DNA from: Eremomyces bilateralis CBS 781.70
Lineage: Eukaryota > Ascomycota > Dothideomycetes > Eremomycetales > Eremomycetaceae
Direction of reading: 5' to 3'
Assembly: GCF_010015585.1 (NCBI RefSeq)
Contig: NW_022985080.1
Location: 1 to 64,000, forward strand
Length of the DNA: 64,000 nt
Numbering within the stretch: the first letter of the stretch is position 1; every line of letters begins with the position of its first letter. The notes beneath the pieces were generated by a model. That model was not told where the DNA came from and ran no database searches. It was given only the letters and a program-made list of their open reading frames with translations. This document shows, piece after piece, positions 10,301 to 21,016 of the stretch. Position numbers and translations under genes: made by a program.

Positions 10301-13300
10301 CAAAGACACTAAGATTCTCGCGGACGAGACCTCCCAGTTCAACGGCGACAATGAGAAGAGTGAAAAGGACACCCAGAAGAGCAAGATCGACGATCTTCCC
10401 TTCTACTGCATCGGTTTCAAGTCTGCTGCTCCCGAGTACACGCTGCGGACTCGTATCTGGGCTTCGCTTCGATCCCAGACTCTGTATCGTACCATCTCTG
10501 GTTTCATGAATTACAGCCGTGCGATCAAGCTGCTGTACCGCGTTGAGAACCCTGAAGTGGTGCAGATGTTTGGCGGCAACTCCGACAAGCTTGAACGCGA
10601 ACTGGAGCGCATGGCTCGCCGAAAGTACAAGATCGTCGTGTCCATGCAGCGATATGCCAAGTTCTCCAAGGAAGAACGTGAAAACACCGAGTTCTTGCTC
10701 CGCGCGTATCCCGATCTTCAGATTGCCTATCTCGATGAAGAACCGCCGGCGAACGAAGGCGATGATCCTCGTATCTTCTCGGCTTTAATCGACGGTCATT
10801 CGGAGATCATGGAGAACGGCCTAAGGCGTCCCAAGTTCCGCGTTCAACTCTCCGGCAATCCCATCTTAGGTGACGGCAAATCCGACAACCAGAACCATGC
10901 CATCATCTTCTACCGTGGCGAATACATCCAGCTCATCGACGCGAATCAAGACAACTACCTCGAAGAGTGCTTGAAGATCCGATCCGTTTTGGCCGAGTTC
11001 GAAGAAATGACCACCGAAAACGTTTCGCCGTACACCCCTGGCGTCGAACGCGACAAGATCGAGCCCGTGGCTATTCTTGGTGCTCGCGAGTACATCTTTT
11101 CGGAGAACGTCGGAATTCTCGGTGACGTTGCCGCCGGGAAGGAACAAACGTTCGGTACCCTGTTCTCTCGTACTTTGGCTCAGATTGGCGGTAAACTTCA
11201 TTACGGCCATCCGGATTTCCTGAACGGCATCTACATGACGACTCGTGGCGGTGTCTCCAAAGCTCAGAAGGGTTTGCATCTCAACGAGGATATTTACGCT
11301 GGTATGAATGCGCTCATCCGTGGTGGTCGCATCAAGCACTGTGAATATTACCAATGTGGTAAGGGTCGTGACTTGGGCTTCGGCTCGATTCTCAACTTCA
11401 CGACGAAGATCGGCACTGGTATGGGAGAGCAGATGCTTTCTCGCGAATACTACTATCTCGGAACACAGCTCCCTCTCGATCGGTTCCTGTCCTTCTACTA
11501 CGCTCACGCCGGTTTCCACGTCAACAACTTGTTCATCATCTTGTCGGTGCAACTTTTCATGTTCGCCGCCATCAATCTTGGTGCCCTCCGACACGAGACC
11601 ATCACTTGCAAGTACAACTCGCGTGTCCCGATTACCGATCGTCTTTACCCAACGGGGTGCGCCAACACGGCACCGATCTTGGACTGGATGGAACGTTGCG
11701 TCGTTTCGATCTTCATCGTCTTCTTCATCTCGTTCGTCCCTCTTGTCGTCCAGGAACTGACCGAACGTGGCTTCTGGCGTGCTGCGACCCGTCTTGCGAA
11801 GCACTTTTCGTCGTTGTCTCCCCTCTTCGAGGTGTTCGTCTGCCAAATCTATGCCAATTCCCTGCATTCGAATCTGTCGTTCGGTGGTGCTCGATACATC
11901 GGAACGGGTCGGGGCTTCGCTACTGCTCGCATCCCCTTCGGTATCCTCTACTCGCGGTTCGCCGGCCCTTCCATCTACATGGGAGCGCGTCTGCTTATGA
12001 TGTTGGTATTCGCCACGCTGACCACCTGGTCCGTCTTCCTGCTGTACTTCTGGATTTCGCTCCTAGCTTTGTGCATCTCGCCGTTCCTTTTCAACCCCCA
12101 TCAGTTCGCGTGGAACGACTTCTTCATCGACTACCGTGAGTACCTCCGCTGGCTCTCCCGTGGAAATACCAAGTCGCACTCCGCATCCTGGATCGGGTTC
12201 TGCCGGCTGACACGGACACGCATTACGGGATACAAGCGCAAGGCCCTCGGCGATCCTTCCGCCAAGCTGTCGGGCGATGTCCCACGAGCGCACTTCACCA
12301 ACATCTTTTTCAGTGAGATCATCTCGCCTCTGCTTCTGATCATCGTCTGCCTGGTCCCGTACTTGTATATCAACGCACAGACGGGCGTGAACGAGAACAA
12401 CAACCCCGACAAAGAGCTCAAAGCCACGAACTCGCTCATCCGCGTTGGCATTGTGGCTTTCGCACCTGTCGCCATCAACGCCGGCGTTCTGGGAGGCATG
12501 TTCGCTATGGCTTGCTGCGCGGGTCCTTTGCTGTCCATGTGCTGCAAGAAATTTGGCGCCGTCCTCGCCGCAATCTCCCACGCCATCGCGGTCGTCATGC
12601 TGCTTGCCTTCTTTGAGGTCATGTTCTTCCTTGAAGGCTGGTCATTCAGCAAAGCCATGCTCGGAATGATCACGGTCGTTGCAATCCAACGATTCGTCTA
12701 CAAGCTGATCATTTCGCTGGCTCTAACGCGTGAATTCAAAGCGGACGCTTCCAATATCGCATGGTGGACGGGCAAATGGTACGCCATGGGTTGGCACACC
12801 ATCTCTCAGCCGGGCCGTGAATTCCTCTGCAAGATCACTGAGCTTGGCTACTTCGCAGCGGACTTCATCCTCGGACATGTTCTGCTGTTCGTAATGCTGC
12901 CGCCGCTACTTGTTCCGTACATCGACAAGGTCCATTCGGTTATGCTGTTTTGGCTGCGCCCAAGGTATGCTATGCAACAATGCGCTTGAAAGCTTTCCAA
13001 CTAACATCTATGCAGCCGACAAATCCGACCGCCCATCTATTCCCTCAAGCAGACCAAACTCCGCAAACGACGCGTCATCCGCTATAGTATCCTGTACTTC
13101 GTGATGCTGGTCGTGTTCATCGCGCTGATTGTCGGGCCTCTCGTTGCTGGCGGCGCCCTGAAGAACCTTCCGGAAATTCCGTTGAATCTCCTACAGCCTA
13201 CCAAGATGGAGAACAACGACACGCGGAATTATTCCAAGACCGGCCGTACGCTGCAAGAGCCCGATGAAACTGCCGGGGGCGGAGGTACTGGTAGTACGGG

Positions 13301-13412
13301 ATCCGTTGGCAGCGCCAGCAGTGGCGGTGGCGCCTCTGAAACGGCCGGCGGTGGTACCCTCAGTCCATTTGCATCTGACAACCCATTCCCTGAACGGTAC
13401 GTGATGTACTAG
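7368..13412 (+). CDS. fks1: 1,3-beta-glucan synthase catalytic subunit
   Basis: Plasma-membrane GT48 enzyme polymerising UDP-glucose into cell-wall 1,3-beta-glucan; its Rho1 regulation is known for the family. Model: 7368-7570, 7628-7769, 7824-12964, 13016-13412, about 1960 residues against about 1900 in Aspergillus. Intron 2 could instead be 7772-7816; both keep frame. The N-terminus is Gly/Gln/Tyr/Asp-rich. A soluble FKS1_dom1 region runs to about residue 500, followed by a membrane cluster. The large cytosolic catalytic domain (about 740-1340) includes [12 protein letters not shown] and a following [13 protein letters not shown] block. Many C-terminal spans follow, then a Gly/Ser tail. Hot-spot 1 reads YLTRSFRDP (9549-9575, residue about 691) and hot-spot 2 reads [11 protein letters not shown] (11682-11714). 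Both differ from the usual FLTLSFKDP-like and DW(I/V)RRYTLSIF-like sequences. A second partial copy lies at 1-1234. Confidence 0.97.
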
Positions 13413-14460
13413 GGGGGAGCAGTTGACGGGTGCGAGGTGGGTGAGAGAAAACGAAGAATAGAATGGATTATGACCAAATTCAAAGATAAGAGCGCCGAAA
13501 ACGATTCGGCTATGCATCATTGTATGATACACACAGCGGTTGCACGGGGTGGGGTTTCGTTTCTCGGCGGTGCATGTTTGTTTCGTCGGTTCCTGCTTAT
13601 CATTACTTCGCATCGAACCATGGGAGGGAAGGGGAGGAGCAGTCTAATGAGTGGTATTCAACAAACTGCGCGTTTATTCTCATCTTGTTGTCCCGACTCC
13701 GGGGAGAGTTAACTGTGTATTGGCGAAAATGGGGAACATGGGTTTGGTCGTTCCAGTTTCTAATGCCGTGCCCTTCGGTATGAGATGCAGTCAAATAGAA
13801 TATCAGATTACTCCAAGACCCAGCTCGACATATGTAGACTGTGATTTATAGGACTTGAGGCATGCTATTGCGGTTCGACGTCAGGAGAGGCTCTCCATTA
13901 GTTCTACCTTATGTCGCTACATCAATCGCATTGCATCCCGGATTATTCGCAGCGAGGTTCACATTAGGGAGTTCTGTCTGTATTCTCCTCGCTAGTTGAT
14001 ACTTAGGTATCTGCTCCCCGAAAAAACCTGAAGCTATATCTGTACTCATTGCCACTGCACCGACTACGACCAGGACGCATAGCTTCTGGGAGCATTTCAT
14101 AGGGAAATTACAGTCACGTGACTTTTGGGCCGTCAGCGGAAAAGGAGTTGATCATGACATGGGCATTTAGGTTGGAAAACCATCAGACAGATAGATCGTC
14201 CTTTGGTATTTTATAGGGCTGCTTCACGCACTTAACCATTGAACTCCGTGACATGGTGATGAATCTATGGCAATAGGAGCGCCTCCACCATAACCCTCAT
14301 TACCTTCTGCAGCGATTTCGCGCCCTGAACCCTCTCCTCGAATCCGCATTTACATCAGTATCCTTCCGCGCATCGCTGCTCCTGTCGCTTCCGACTCCCT
14401 CTCCTATAGACCGCCAGCTCTTCCCGAGACACCGGCATAGAAGCAGCGCAGCCGTACATC
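13413..14460. other. fks1 3' region and lcb1 promoter
   Basis: No gene recognised. The first about 58 bp match the 3' flank of the partial fks copy (1235-1290), marking shared 3' UTR. A perfect palindrome GTCACGTGAC (14113-14122) containing a CACGTG E-box lies 339 bp upstream of the lcb1 ATG. The last 150 bp before the ATG are pyrimidine-rich, as expected for a transcription start. Confidence 0.5.
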
Positions 14461-16213
14461 ATGAACGCCTTTCTCCAACCCCTCGGAAACGCCACCACCT
14501 CCGACCTCTTCTCCAGCGTGAGCACCTCCTTCTCCCGCGTCCCCGGCTCCGCCATCATCGCGCGATACATCCGATCGTCGTATCAGGACGACCCCGTCCG
14601 GTCGGCGGTCGAACTCTTCCTATTCCTCTTCGCGTTGCGGTATATTATCTCGCCACGGTATGGCGTGCGCGGCGGCAAGAAAGGCGGCGGGAAGGTGGAG
14701 TTGAGGGACGATGAGATTGAGGATCTGGTGGAGGAGTGGACGCCTGAACCTCTGGTTGGGGAGCTTACAGAGGCAGAGCTCTCGGAGGAGAAGAGCAGGG
14801 TGGTGATTGTAGGGTGTGTATCCGTCTAGGTTATTCCGATGCTGCAGGATGCTGACAGCGGCGTGAAGACAAACCGGCCCGAAAGTCAAACTCAGCACCG
14901 GCAAAACCGTAACCAATCTCGCCTCCCTCAACTTCTACAACTTCGTCGGCTCCGAAATCCTCAAGGAGCGCGCCATCCATACCCTCCGCACTTATGGCGT
15001 CGGTCCCTGCGGCCCTCCCGGTTTCTACGGCCACCAGGACGTGCATATAAAGACGGAGCATGATGTTGCGACGCACCTAGGTACGGCGGCGTGCATCATC
15101 TACGCGCAGGCATTCAGCACGATTTCGTCGGTCATCCCGGCCTTCTCGAAGCGGGGCGACATCATCGTTGCGGACAAGGCGGTCAATTATTCGATCCGGA
15201 GGGGACTGCAGATCTCGCGAAGTCAGATCAAGTGGTTCGAGCACAACGACATGAAAGATCTGGAGCGGGTGCTGAAGGAGGTGGTGAAGAATACACCGAA
15301 GAAGGCTCCGTTGACGAGGAGATTTATCGTCACGGAGGCCCTCTTCGAGAGCACCGGCGATGTGATCGATTTACCGAAGATTGTGAGTGTGTCCCGCATC
15401 GCTGTGGTCCCCTCAACACCGAGTGCATACGGGCTAATAACGGGTTTAGGTCGATCTGAAATTCCAATACAAGTTCCGCCTCATCCTTGATGAGTCCCTC
15501 AGCTATGGCACCCTTGGTCTCACCGGCCGCGGCATCACCGAAGCTCAAAACGTCGACTCCAAGAACATCGACATGATTGTTGGGTCGCTGTCCGGTCCGC
15601 TCTGTGGCGGGGGTGGCTTCTGCGCCGGCTCCAACGAAGTTGTCGTGCATCAGCGGATCAACGCTGCCTCCTACTGTTTCTCGGCTGCGTTACCGGCTCT
15701 TCTGGCCACCACAGCAAGCGAAACGATTGCTCTGTTGCAGACGGAGGAAGGCGCCGCGCTGATGGACCAGGCTCGGGAGCTCAGCCGTCTAATGCGTGCC
15801 CAGCTAGATCCGAGGAGCGAGTGGCTCAAAGTCATGAGCAAAGAGGACAGTCCCTATATCATTGCGGTTCTGAAGAACGAAGCGATCGAGGCGAAGAAAT
15901 GGAGTCATGCAGATCAGGAGGCGATCATGCAGGACATTGTCGACGACGTAAGCTTCCCAATCGTCTTTACTTCCTCTTGATTCTCAAGCTAACCGTTCCG
16001 TGTCTACAGTGCCTCAACAAGGGCGTCCTCATCACCAAAATCAAACGGATGCCTTCCGCTCAAGGTGCCAGCGTGAAGGATTTGGCGAAAGAATGGCAGC
16101 CACAGCCAGCACTGAAGATTTGTGTCGTCGTTGGCTTGACAAAGAAAGAGCTCGAGAGTGCGGGACGGGAGATCAGACATGCAGCAAAGCGTGTGATCAA
16201 TGCCAGGAAGTAA
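14461..16213 (+). CDS. lcb1: Serine palmitoyltransferase subunit 1
   Basis: Non-catalytic partner in the ER enzyme that condenses serine with palmitoyl-CoA, the first step of sphingolipid synthesis. Exons 14461-14813, 14869-15382, 15450-15947 and 16010-16213 give 522 residues, normal for the family. An N-terminal membrane segment (about residues 44-64) precedes the aminotransferase class I/II fold. The block GVGPCGPPGFYG contains the Cys equivalent to human SPTLC1 Cys133. The region around GLTGRGITEAQ lacks the PLP-binding lysine motif of the Lcb2 partner, as expected for Lcb1. Introns are 55, 67 and 62 nt with standard GT-AG ends. It lies between fks1 and rpl29, all on the plus strand. In the left, duplicated block the lcb1 part is missing. 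Confidence 0.95.
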
Positions 16214-16691
16214 CAGCCTGGTCTATTGTATAGTTGCACTGTTAGGCGTTAATTGGTTGGGGGACGGAACGATATTTGGATGTAGCGCGCAGCGCATAGG
16301 GGGGCTTGTATCATCAATTGAAGTAATCCTAATCACTGATTCCCTTCTTGTGGGCAGGGACGGGCAGTTTGCACGAGAAATTCTGAAATATGAGGATTTC
16401 TTCCGCTAGAGTCTCTATCATGGCTTCATAGTCAATCAAACCACCGTCTTAAACCCCCCGTACTGGCGTCTTGAGCGCAAAATCGTTGTTCAACTCGTTG
16501 AAGACATTCGCGAACTGACATCAGTCAACTTATGGTCACGTGAAGTATTATCACGTGAAGTAGTTTGGCTGGGCAACCGAAAGCGGCCTAGCTCCCACGG
16601 AATTCGCACATTCAATTCCACAGCCGAAATCAACCTCACCAAACCACCAGCGAGAAACCACCAGTCAAGTACGCGCGGAAACTTTCTCAAG
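16214..16691 (+). promoter_or_regulatory. rpl29 promoter with two E-boxes
   Basis: The 12-mer TCACGTGAAGTA occurs twice (16536-16547 and 16551-16562), 15 bp apart and about 130-155 bp upstream of the rpl29 ATG. CACGTG is the core bound by Cbf1-type bHLH factors in fungi; binding here is inferred. A pyrimidine-rich leader with CAACC and CCACC runs follows to the ATG. The first part of the interval is the lcb1 3' region. Confidence 0.55.
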
Positions 16692-17122
16692 ATGGCCAGT
16701 ACGTGTTCCAAGAGGAAGAAGAAGATTATCGGGAGCATAGAATACTGATCCATGCAGAATCAAAGAACTCCTCGCAGCATAACCAGTCCAAGAAGAATCA
16801 CCGTAATGGGTACGTCGCGATCGCACCAACGCGGACTTTCGACCTTCCATCGCTCGATCGCTGCACAAAGAAGGCTTCAATGACTGACTATTATCTTCTA
16901 TAGTATCAAGAAGCCGAGGACCCACAGGTATCCCAGCTTGAAGGGAACCGACCCTAAGTTCCGACGGAACCACAGACATGTTCTGCACGGAACCATGAAG
17001 GCTTTGGTACGTTGCGACGTCGCCCACTGCTGATCCATCTCCCGCATTTGTCGACGAGGACTCGCTAACTTGCGTGCGTTCTACAGAAGGAGCTCAAGGA
17101 GGGCAAGCGTGACACGATTTGA
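16692..17122 (+). CDS. rpl29: 60S ribosomal protein L29 (eL29)
   Basis: Small, very basic protein of the large ribosomal subunit, located near the subunit interface in yeast ribosomes. Exons 16692-16698 (7 nt, ATG plus four bases), 16758-16809, 16904-17006 and 17087-17122 give 65 residues, the normal size. The protein opens with MAKSKNSSQHNQSKKNHRNG and continues with the conserved IKKPRTQRYPSLKG block. Introns are 59, 94 and 80 nt. A seven-base first exon followed at once by an intron is common in fungal ribosomal protein genes. A truncated copy of exons 1-2 lies at 1291-1436. No snoRNA C/D boxes were seen in the introns. Confidence 0.97.
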
Positions 17123-18354
17123 GGCATATCGACGATGCACAGCGCACCATCGACATACATCGGGCAGCGGCGTCCACGGGTTTATCTGCGTTTACGATCA
17201 TGTGTATTGTCCGTCCATGGAGGGATCAATAAGTCTCTAGGAATAGGGTTCAAGTCATAACTAGAGCAGCAAAAGCACGGATTCGACCACTTGGTTCCTG
17301 TGACGCTGGGCCATTTGGCCTCGACCGTCAATCGATATTATCCTGTTCCCTTCCTTTTCCATGCGATCTGGAAACATTAGCGGGATTCTAGTTACATGTG
17401 GATGTCCCGGATGCCATGCCCGCCCTACTCGACCCTACTTCCCGCAACTCGTTCCTGCCTCCTTTCCCCCAAACGTTTTCATCCCAGGTTTTGCTCATTT
17501 GATTCATTCCCCCTTCTCCAAAACGGCATATGTGTGTACAGCGCTATACTACTTTGTGTAAAGCAGCTGAAGGATTTTTCTACGTGCCAAGATTCAATTC
17601 AAGTCCCTCCAATTACCAAACATCGCCTGCCGTTGTGGCTGTCGGTGCATGGACGGAGGGATACATTACAATTCGTGACAGCTTCACTTCCCGAATCACT
17701 TATATTCGTGGGAGTAGAGTTCCTGGGGTATTTCTTAGTACATTCTTCGGGTTTCGCTTCCCTTCGAATGCAGCTTCATTCCCAGCCTATGATTTTGTTT
17801 CATGCCCATGATGTTGGTCGCTGACTCCCCTCTGCTACAATGACCCTCGAGATTCTCGCTACTTCGTTGTGGTTTGCCCACTCCTGGCCTTGCCATGCTG
17901 ACGACCTTTCCTCCATTTGACTGGCAATTGCATCAGGGCGTTGGCGCGACGAGTCTAATTATAGATCGCGACGAAGCAACCAGGAGCGAATCGGTAACTT
18001 TCCCAGGAGCTTCGTAAGTCTTTGGCGATAGAAGCATTGCTTTTTCTCCCGGCGTTTTTATACCTTACCTAGTACTGTCAAATGAAGCAAGCCTTAATTC
18101 AACAATGCTACTAAGCAATATTTCCTAAAGTGCATTCACGTCAAATCAATGTGGTCGCAGGTCGTGGGCTGACCCAAAATCCTCCACTGTGATGTCATCA
18201 TACCACTCGCAGCTTCATTTGTATCTCGACTTGGGCTCTATTCTCTACCACTGGAAGTTGTGTTCTTAGAATATAGGACATTATTCTTTGTGGACGAAGT
18301 TGAGCGCATCTTCAGTACCAAGTTTACCAATGTCCAACCCTCCATCTCTCTATC
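17123..18354. other. Intergenic region after rpl29
   Basis: Contains the rpl29 3' UTR and then about 1 kb with no recognisable gene, RNA or repeat. Short ORFs at 17361-17824 are AT-mixed and lack domains. The last about 50 bp (ending CCCTCCATCTCTCTATC) are pyrimidine-rich and lead into the hypothetical ORF at 18355. Confidence 0.45.
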
Positions 18355-18834
18355 ATGAATCCGGACGACAAGTACGATCAGATGAACGACCTACTCTTTG
18401 GCAGTGTCCCCGTTCGTGAGGCCCAAGGCAACACCTACCAGCCGAGAACTAGGTTCTATTCAATTCCAGTCAAGGATGACGATGCGCTTGTCGAAGACCC
18501 CGTTGATCCCGACAATGCTGATAGTGACGAGCAAATAGGTAAGTATTCTTTGGCTAAACGATCGCTACTATACTTAGATACTTACGCATGGCTTGTTTGG
18601 CCTATGATGAGCGTGAGGAGATCCAACACGTCCAACATCACTGGCACCCTCAGCCGAGGTGCAACTAAATGGTCGGGATCGTACGTCGAGCTTGCAGATG
18701 AAGGGACCATCATCAGCGGCACAGAAATGTGCTTCGAGACATCCTCGACGACGATGGAACCTTCCGCATCGCTAGAGGTCGGATGTGAGCACGGATGGAG
18801 CCTGGGATTGTCCTATATAGGACCAATGACTTAG
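18355..18834 (+). CDS. Hypothetical protein, uncertain exon structure
   Basis: Open frame of 159 codons directly after a pyrimidine-rich leader. The first 61 residues look like real coding sequence: acidic, with many Asp, rich in sequences such as DPVDPDNADSDEQ. A strong donor GTAAGT at 18539 interrupts the frame. The nearest acceptor (TTAG, ending 18577) would give a 39-nt intron that keeps frame, shorter than usual here. Downstream coding is unpersuasive in every frame, so the 3' half may be wrongly joined or decayed. No domain was recognised. It is transcribed towards the BTB gene on the other strand, 264 bp away. Confidence 0.35.
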   Translation: MNPDDKYDQMNDLLFGSVPVREAQGNTYQPRTRFYSIPVKDDDALVEDPVDPDNADSDEQIGKYSLAKRSLLYLDTYAWLVWPMMSVRRSNTSNITGTLSRGATKWSGSYVELADEGTIISGTEMCFETSSTTMEPSASLEVGCEHGWSLGLSYIGPMT

Positions 18835-19098
18835 AATTCAATGCCTAGCGAGACAGCTTGAACATCTTTTGGATACAATGTCGCCTCGCAACTATAAAAT
18901 CTGTCTTAATTCCCGGATAACTAGACATAAATAATTCTGCAGCTCGCCTACTAGAATCTCGCGCCTTGACTTGGATTGGTAATTCCCATGGTATTCCTGG
19001 ATCGAAATGTATGGACTAGCACTGACACTTCGATGATAATCAAATGTATTGTTCCCTCAAATAGATCAAATGCAATGCCCCAAAAAAGCCAAGCATCA

Positions 19099-20121
19099 TC
19101 ACCTCAGAATCGTCATCCCTCTTCTTCCTCTTGCCCTCTCATCTGGCCGACAAACATCCGTCTCATGGTGATCATGATACCGACACATATCCCGCTTCCA
19201 CGGCTTACACAGGCTGTCACCCGGCCAATCCCCTGTGACAACCGCCCTCCCCCTCGCCATGCACGCGCTGCAAAACGTCTTATGACAATCCCGACACTGG
19301 CCAGCGGGCACCTGCGGCCGCAGCACGTTCTTGCATACCTCGCACGCGCGAGTCTGATCCCACCCCTTGACGCGGAACGCCTCGAAGTCGTGCCGGTCCA
19401 GCGCAGTCGACTGCGTGCGCTTCAACCGCACGCACAGGTCCCGCAGGAACATCGGGTGCCACGGGTCGGCGTGGGAGGCGAGCAGGTTGTCGGTTTTCTT
19501 GAACGCGAAGAGGTCGAGGACGAGGTCCCGCACCAGCGCGTTGTCGCGGATTGTGTCGTAGAGAATGTAGGTGTCGCTCGGCGTCGGGACGGAGTTGGTG
19601 TCTTCTGCTAGTTTGGCGATCTCGTCTACGACGCAGTTTCGAAGTGCCTCGACGGAGAGACGGTCGGCAAGCCCGTAGAGGTCGAGGAGGAGGAAATATG
19701 TCGGCTTCCCATCCTTCCAGAATGCATTGGCGTCGAGTGTCTGGGTGTACACCCAGTGGATGAAATGCTCGAAAATATCCAGGCGTTCTTCCGGGAGTTC
19801 GACATGCTGCGATAAGCCCTCGGCGAATGTGCCGTTCAGCGCAGCGGAGAAGAAGGGACTGTGGTTCGTGAGAAGTTCGCGGTGGATGAGGAAGTGGACG
19901 GGTTTGGTTTTGCCGATGGAGATTTCGGCGATTGCATTTAGGTTTTTGAAGTTCGTTCTATGTTTGCTGTCGTCAGCAGTCTGGGATGCTCCTAATGTTG
20001 TGGAATGCGTGGCTTTCATGGTCGCCAGGGGAGCTGTCGACTGTCCCTTGCACCACAGCACATACCTCAATGGCTCTAAAGAAACAGACGGAGATGCCCT
20101 TTCGACCGTAGTAAAAGGCAT
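19099..20121 (-). CDS. BTB/POZ domain protein with C-terminal Cys/His cluster
   Basis: 340 residues, single exon as read. The BTB fold (about residues 65-165) shows the typical FLIHRELLTNHSPFF segment and a following acidic helix pair (LDIFEHFIHWVYTQ). Fungal BTB proteins of this type often act as protein-interaction modules, some with cullin-3; the partner here is unknown. The last 80 residues contain CEVC, CRDC, CSAC and further Cys/His residues, suggesting a treble-clef-like zinc site. The start is uncertain. An internal Met at about residue 35 fits better with the domain, and the first 34 residues may be non-coding or a separate exon. The gene stands alone between two intergenic regions. 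Confidence 0.75.
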   Translation of the reverse strand: MPFTTVERASPSVSLEPLRYVLWCKGQSTAPLATMKATHSTTLGASQTADDSKHRTNFKNLNAIAEISIGKTKPVHFLIHRELLTNHSPFFSAALNGTFAEGLSQHVELPEERLDIFEHFIHWVYTQTLDANAFWKDGKPTYFLLLDLYGLADRLSVEALRNCVVDEIAKLAEDTNSVPTPSDTYILYDTIRDNALVRDLVLDLFAFKKTDNLLASHADPWHPMFLRDLCVRLKRTQSTALDRHDFEAFRVKGWDQTRACEVCKNVLRPQVPAGQCRDCHKTFCSACMARGRAVVTGDWPGDSLCKPWKRDMCRYHDHHETDVCRPDERARGRRGMTILR

Positions 20122-21016
20122 GGTGGCCTCTATCTTGTGTCTATTCGATAGTACCGAGAGTAGGAATATCTTTTAACCAACGACTCAAAGTCGATGCCGC
20201 TCCCACTGACTTCGTGAGTACTCAACTGAGTCCTGTACGTACGCGAAGCTCAACGTAATACTCGACGCTGATCGAGGAGCAATTACTTGCACCAGCGCTT
20301 AGAATTAGTTGCACGATTTGTGGACGCTTGCTGTGTTAGTTGTACTTCGTGGCAATTGAAGGAGGATGGGAGGACGAATGGACAATCAACAGGGAGCTTT
20401 TGACCACGGAAACAAGGCGTGACGATTCCATTATTCTTATGAACAACAGAACCAGAGGGTACGTGAAGGACTTTTGCAGTGGTCCAGGGACCCGTGACGG
20501 ATTTTGTTTGACGGCCGGATGCGTCACTCACCTATCGTGACGAACTCCTTTGTTGCTTTCGGCAGGCCGAAAACGGAAATACATCACTGACCGGGGTGGG
20601 TGAAATGCACTACAAAATCGGGAGACAAGAACCGAATATGTAGATGCTTCAAATTAGAACTTGTTGAACTGAAATTCGCTGAATTCATTGAAGAACCTGG
20701 ATAGAAAGATGCGGGTCTTGCCTGCATTGTTTGCAAATTCCGTGTTTGCAGTGCTCGCGATCCAAACGGGAACGGCCCCTTGGAACCGTCGCACATGCTT
20801 CAGGTTCCCGCAGGCCCGTTCCGCAAAGATCGATTTTTAACCAGTGATGCGCCTTAATTGATGCAATCCCTTGCGCTACTGGCAATGTTTCGTCATAAGA
20901 TACCTCTCCCTCTAACTTACAATCCCATCGATGTTTTGTCCTTGCTCCCGGTGGAACGAGATCGATCGCTTCTCACTGGAGCATCTGCCGCTCTCTTCAC
21001 CATCATGTTAGCATCA
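20122..21016. other. Intergenic region between BTB and KH genes
   Basis: About 0.9 kb: promoter side of the BTB gene and 3' side of the KH gene, both on the minus strand. No gene, RNA or repeat seen. ORFs of up to 80 codons lack any domain. Confidence 0.45.

Noticed and set aside
10866-11867. 333-codon minus-strand open frame inside fks1
   Set aside because: It lies wholly inside the conserved catalytic exon of fks1 and has no domain; it is a codon-bias shadow, like several other long antisense frames in fks1, nup159 and arp4.
17240-17270. GGTTCAAGTC, similar to a tRNA B box
   Set aside because: No A box, no acceptor stem and no cloverleaf could be folded; no tRNA, rRNA or CRISPR array was found anywhere in the window.
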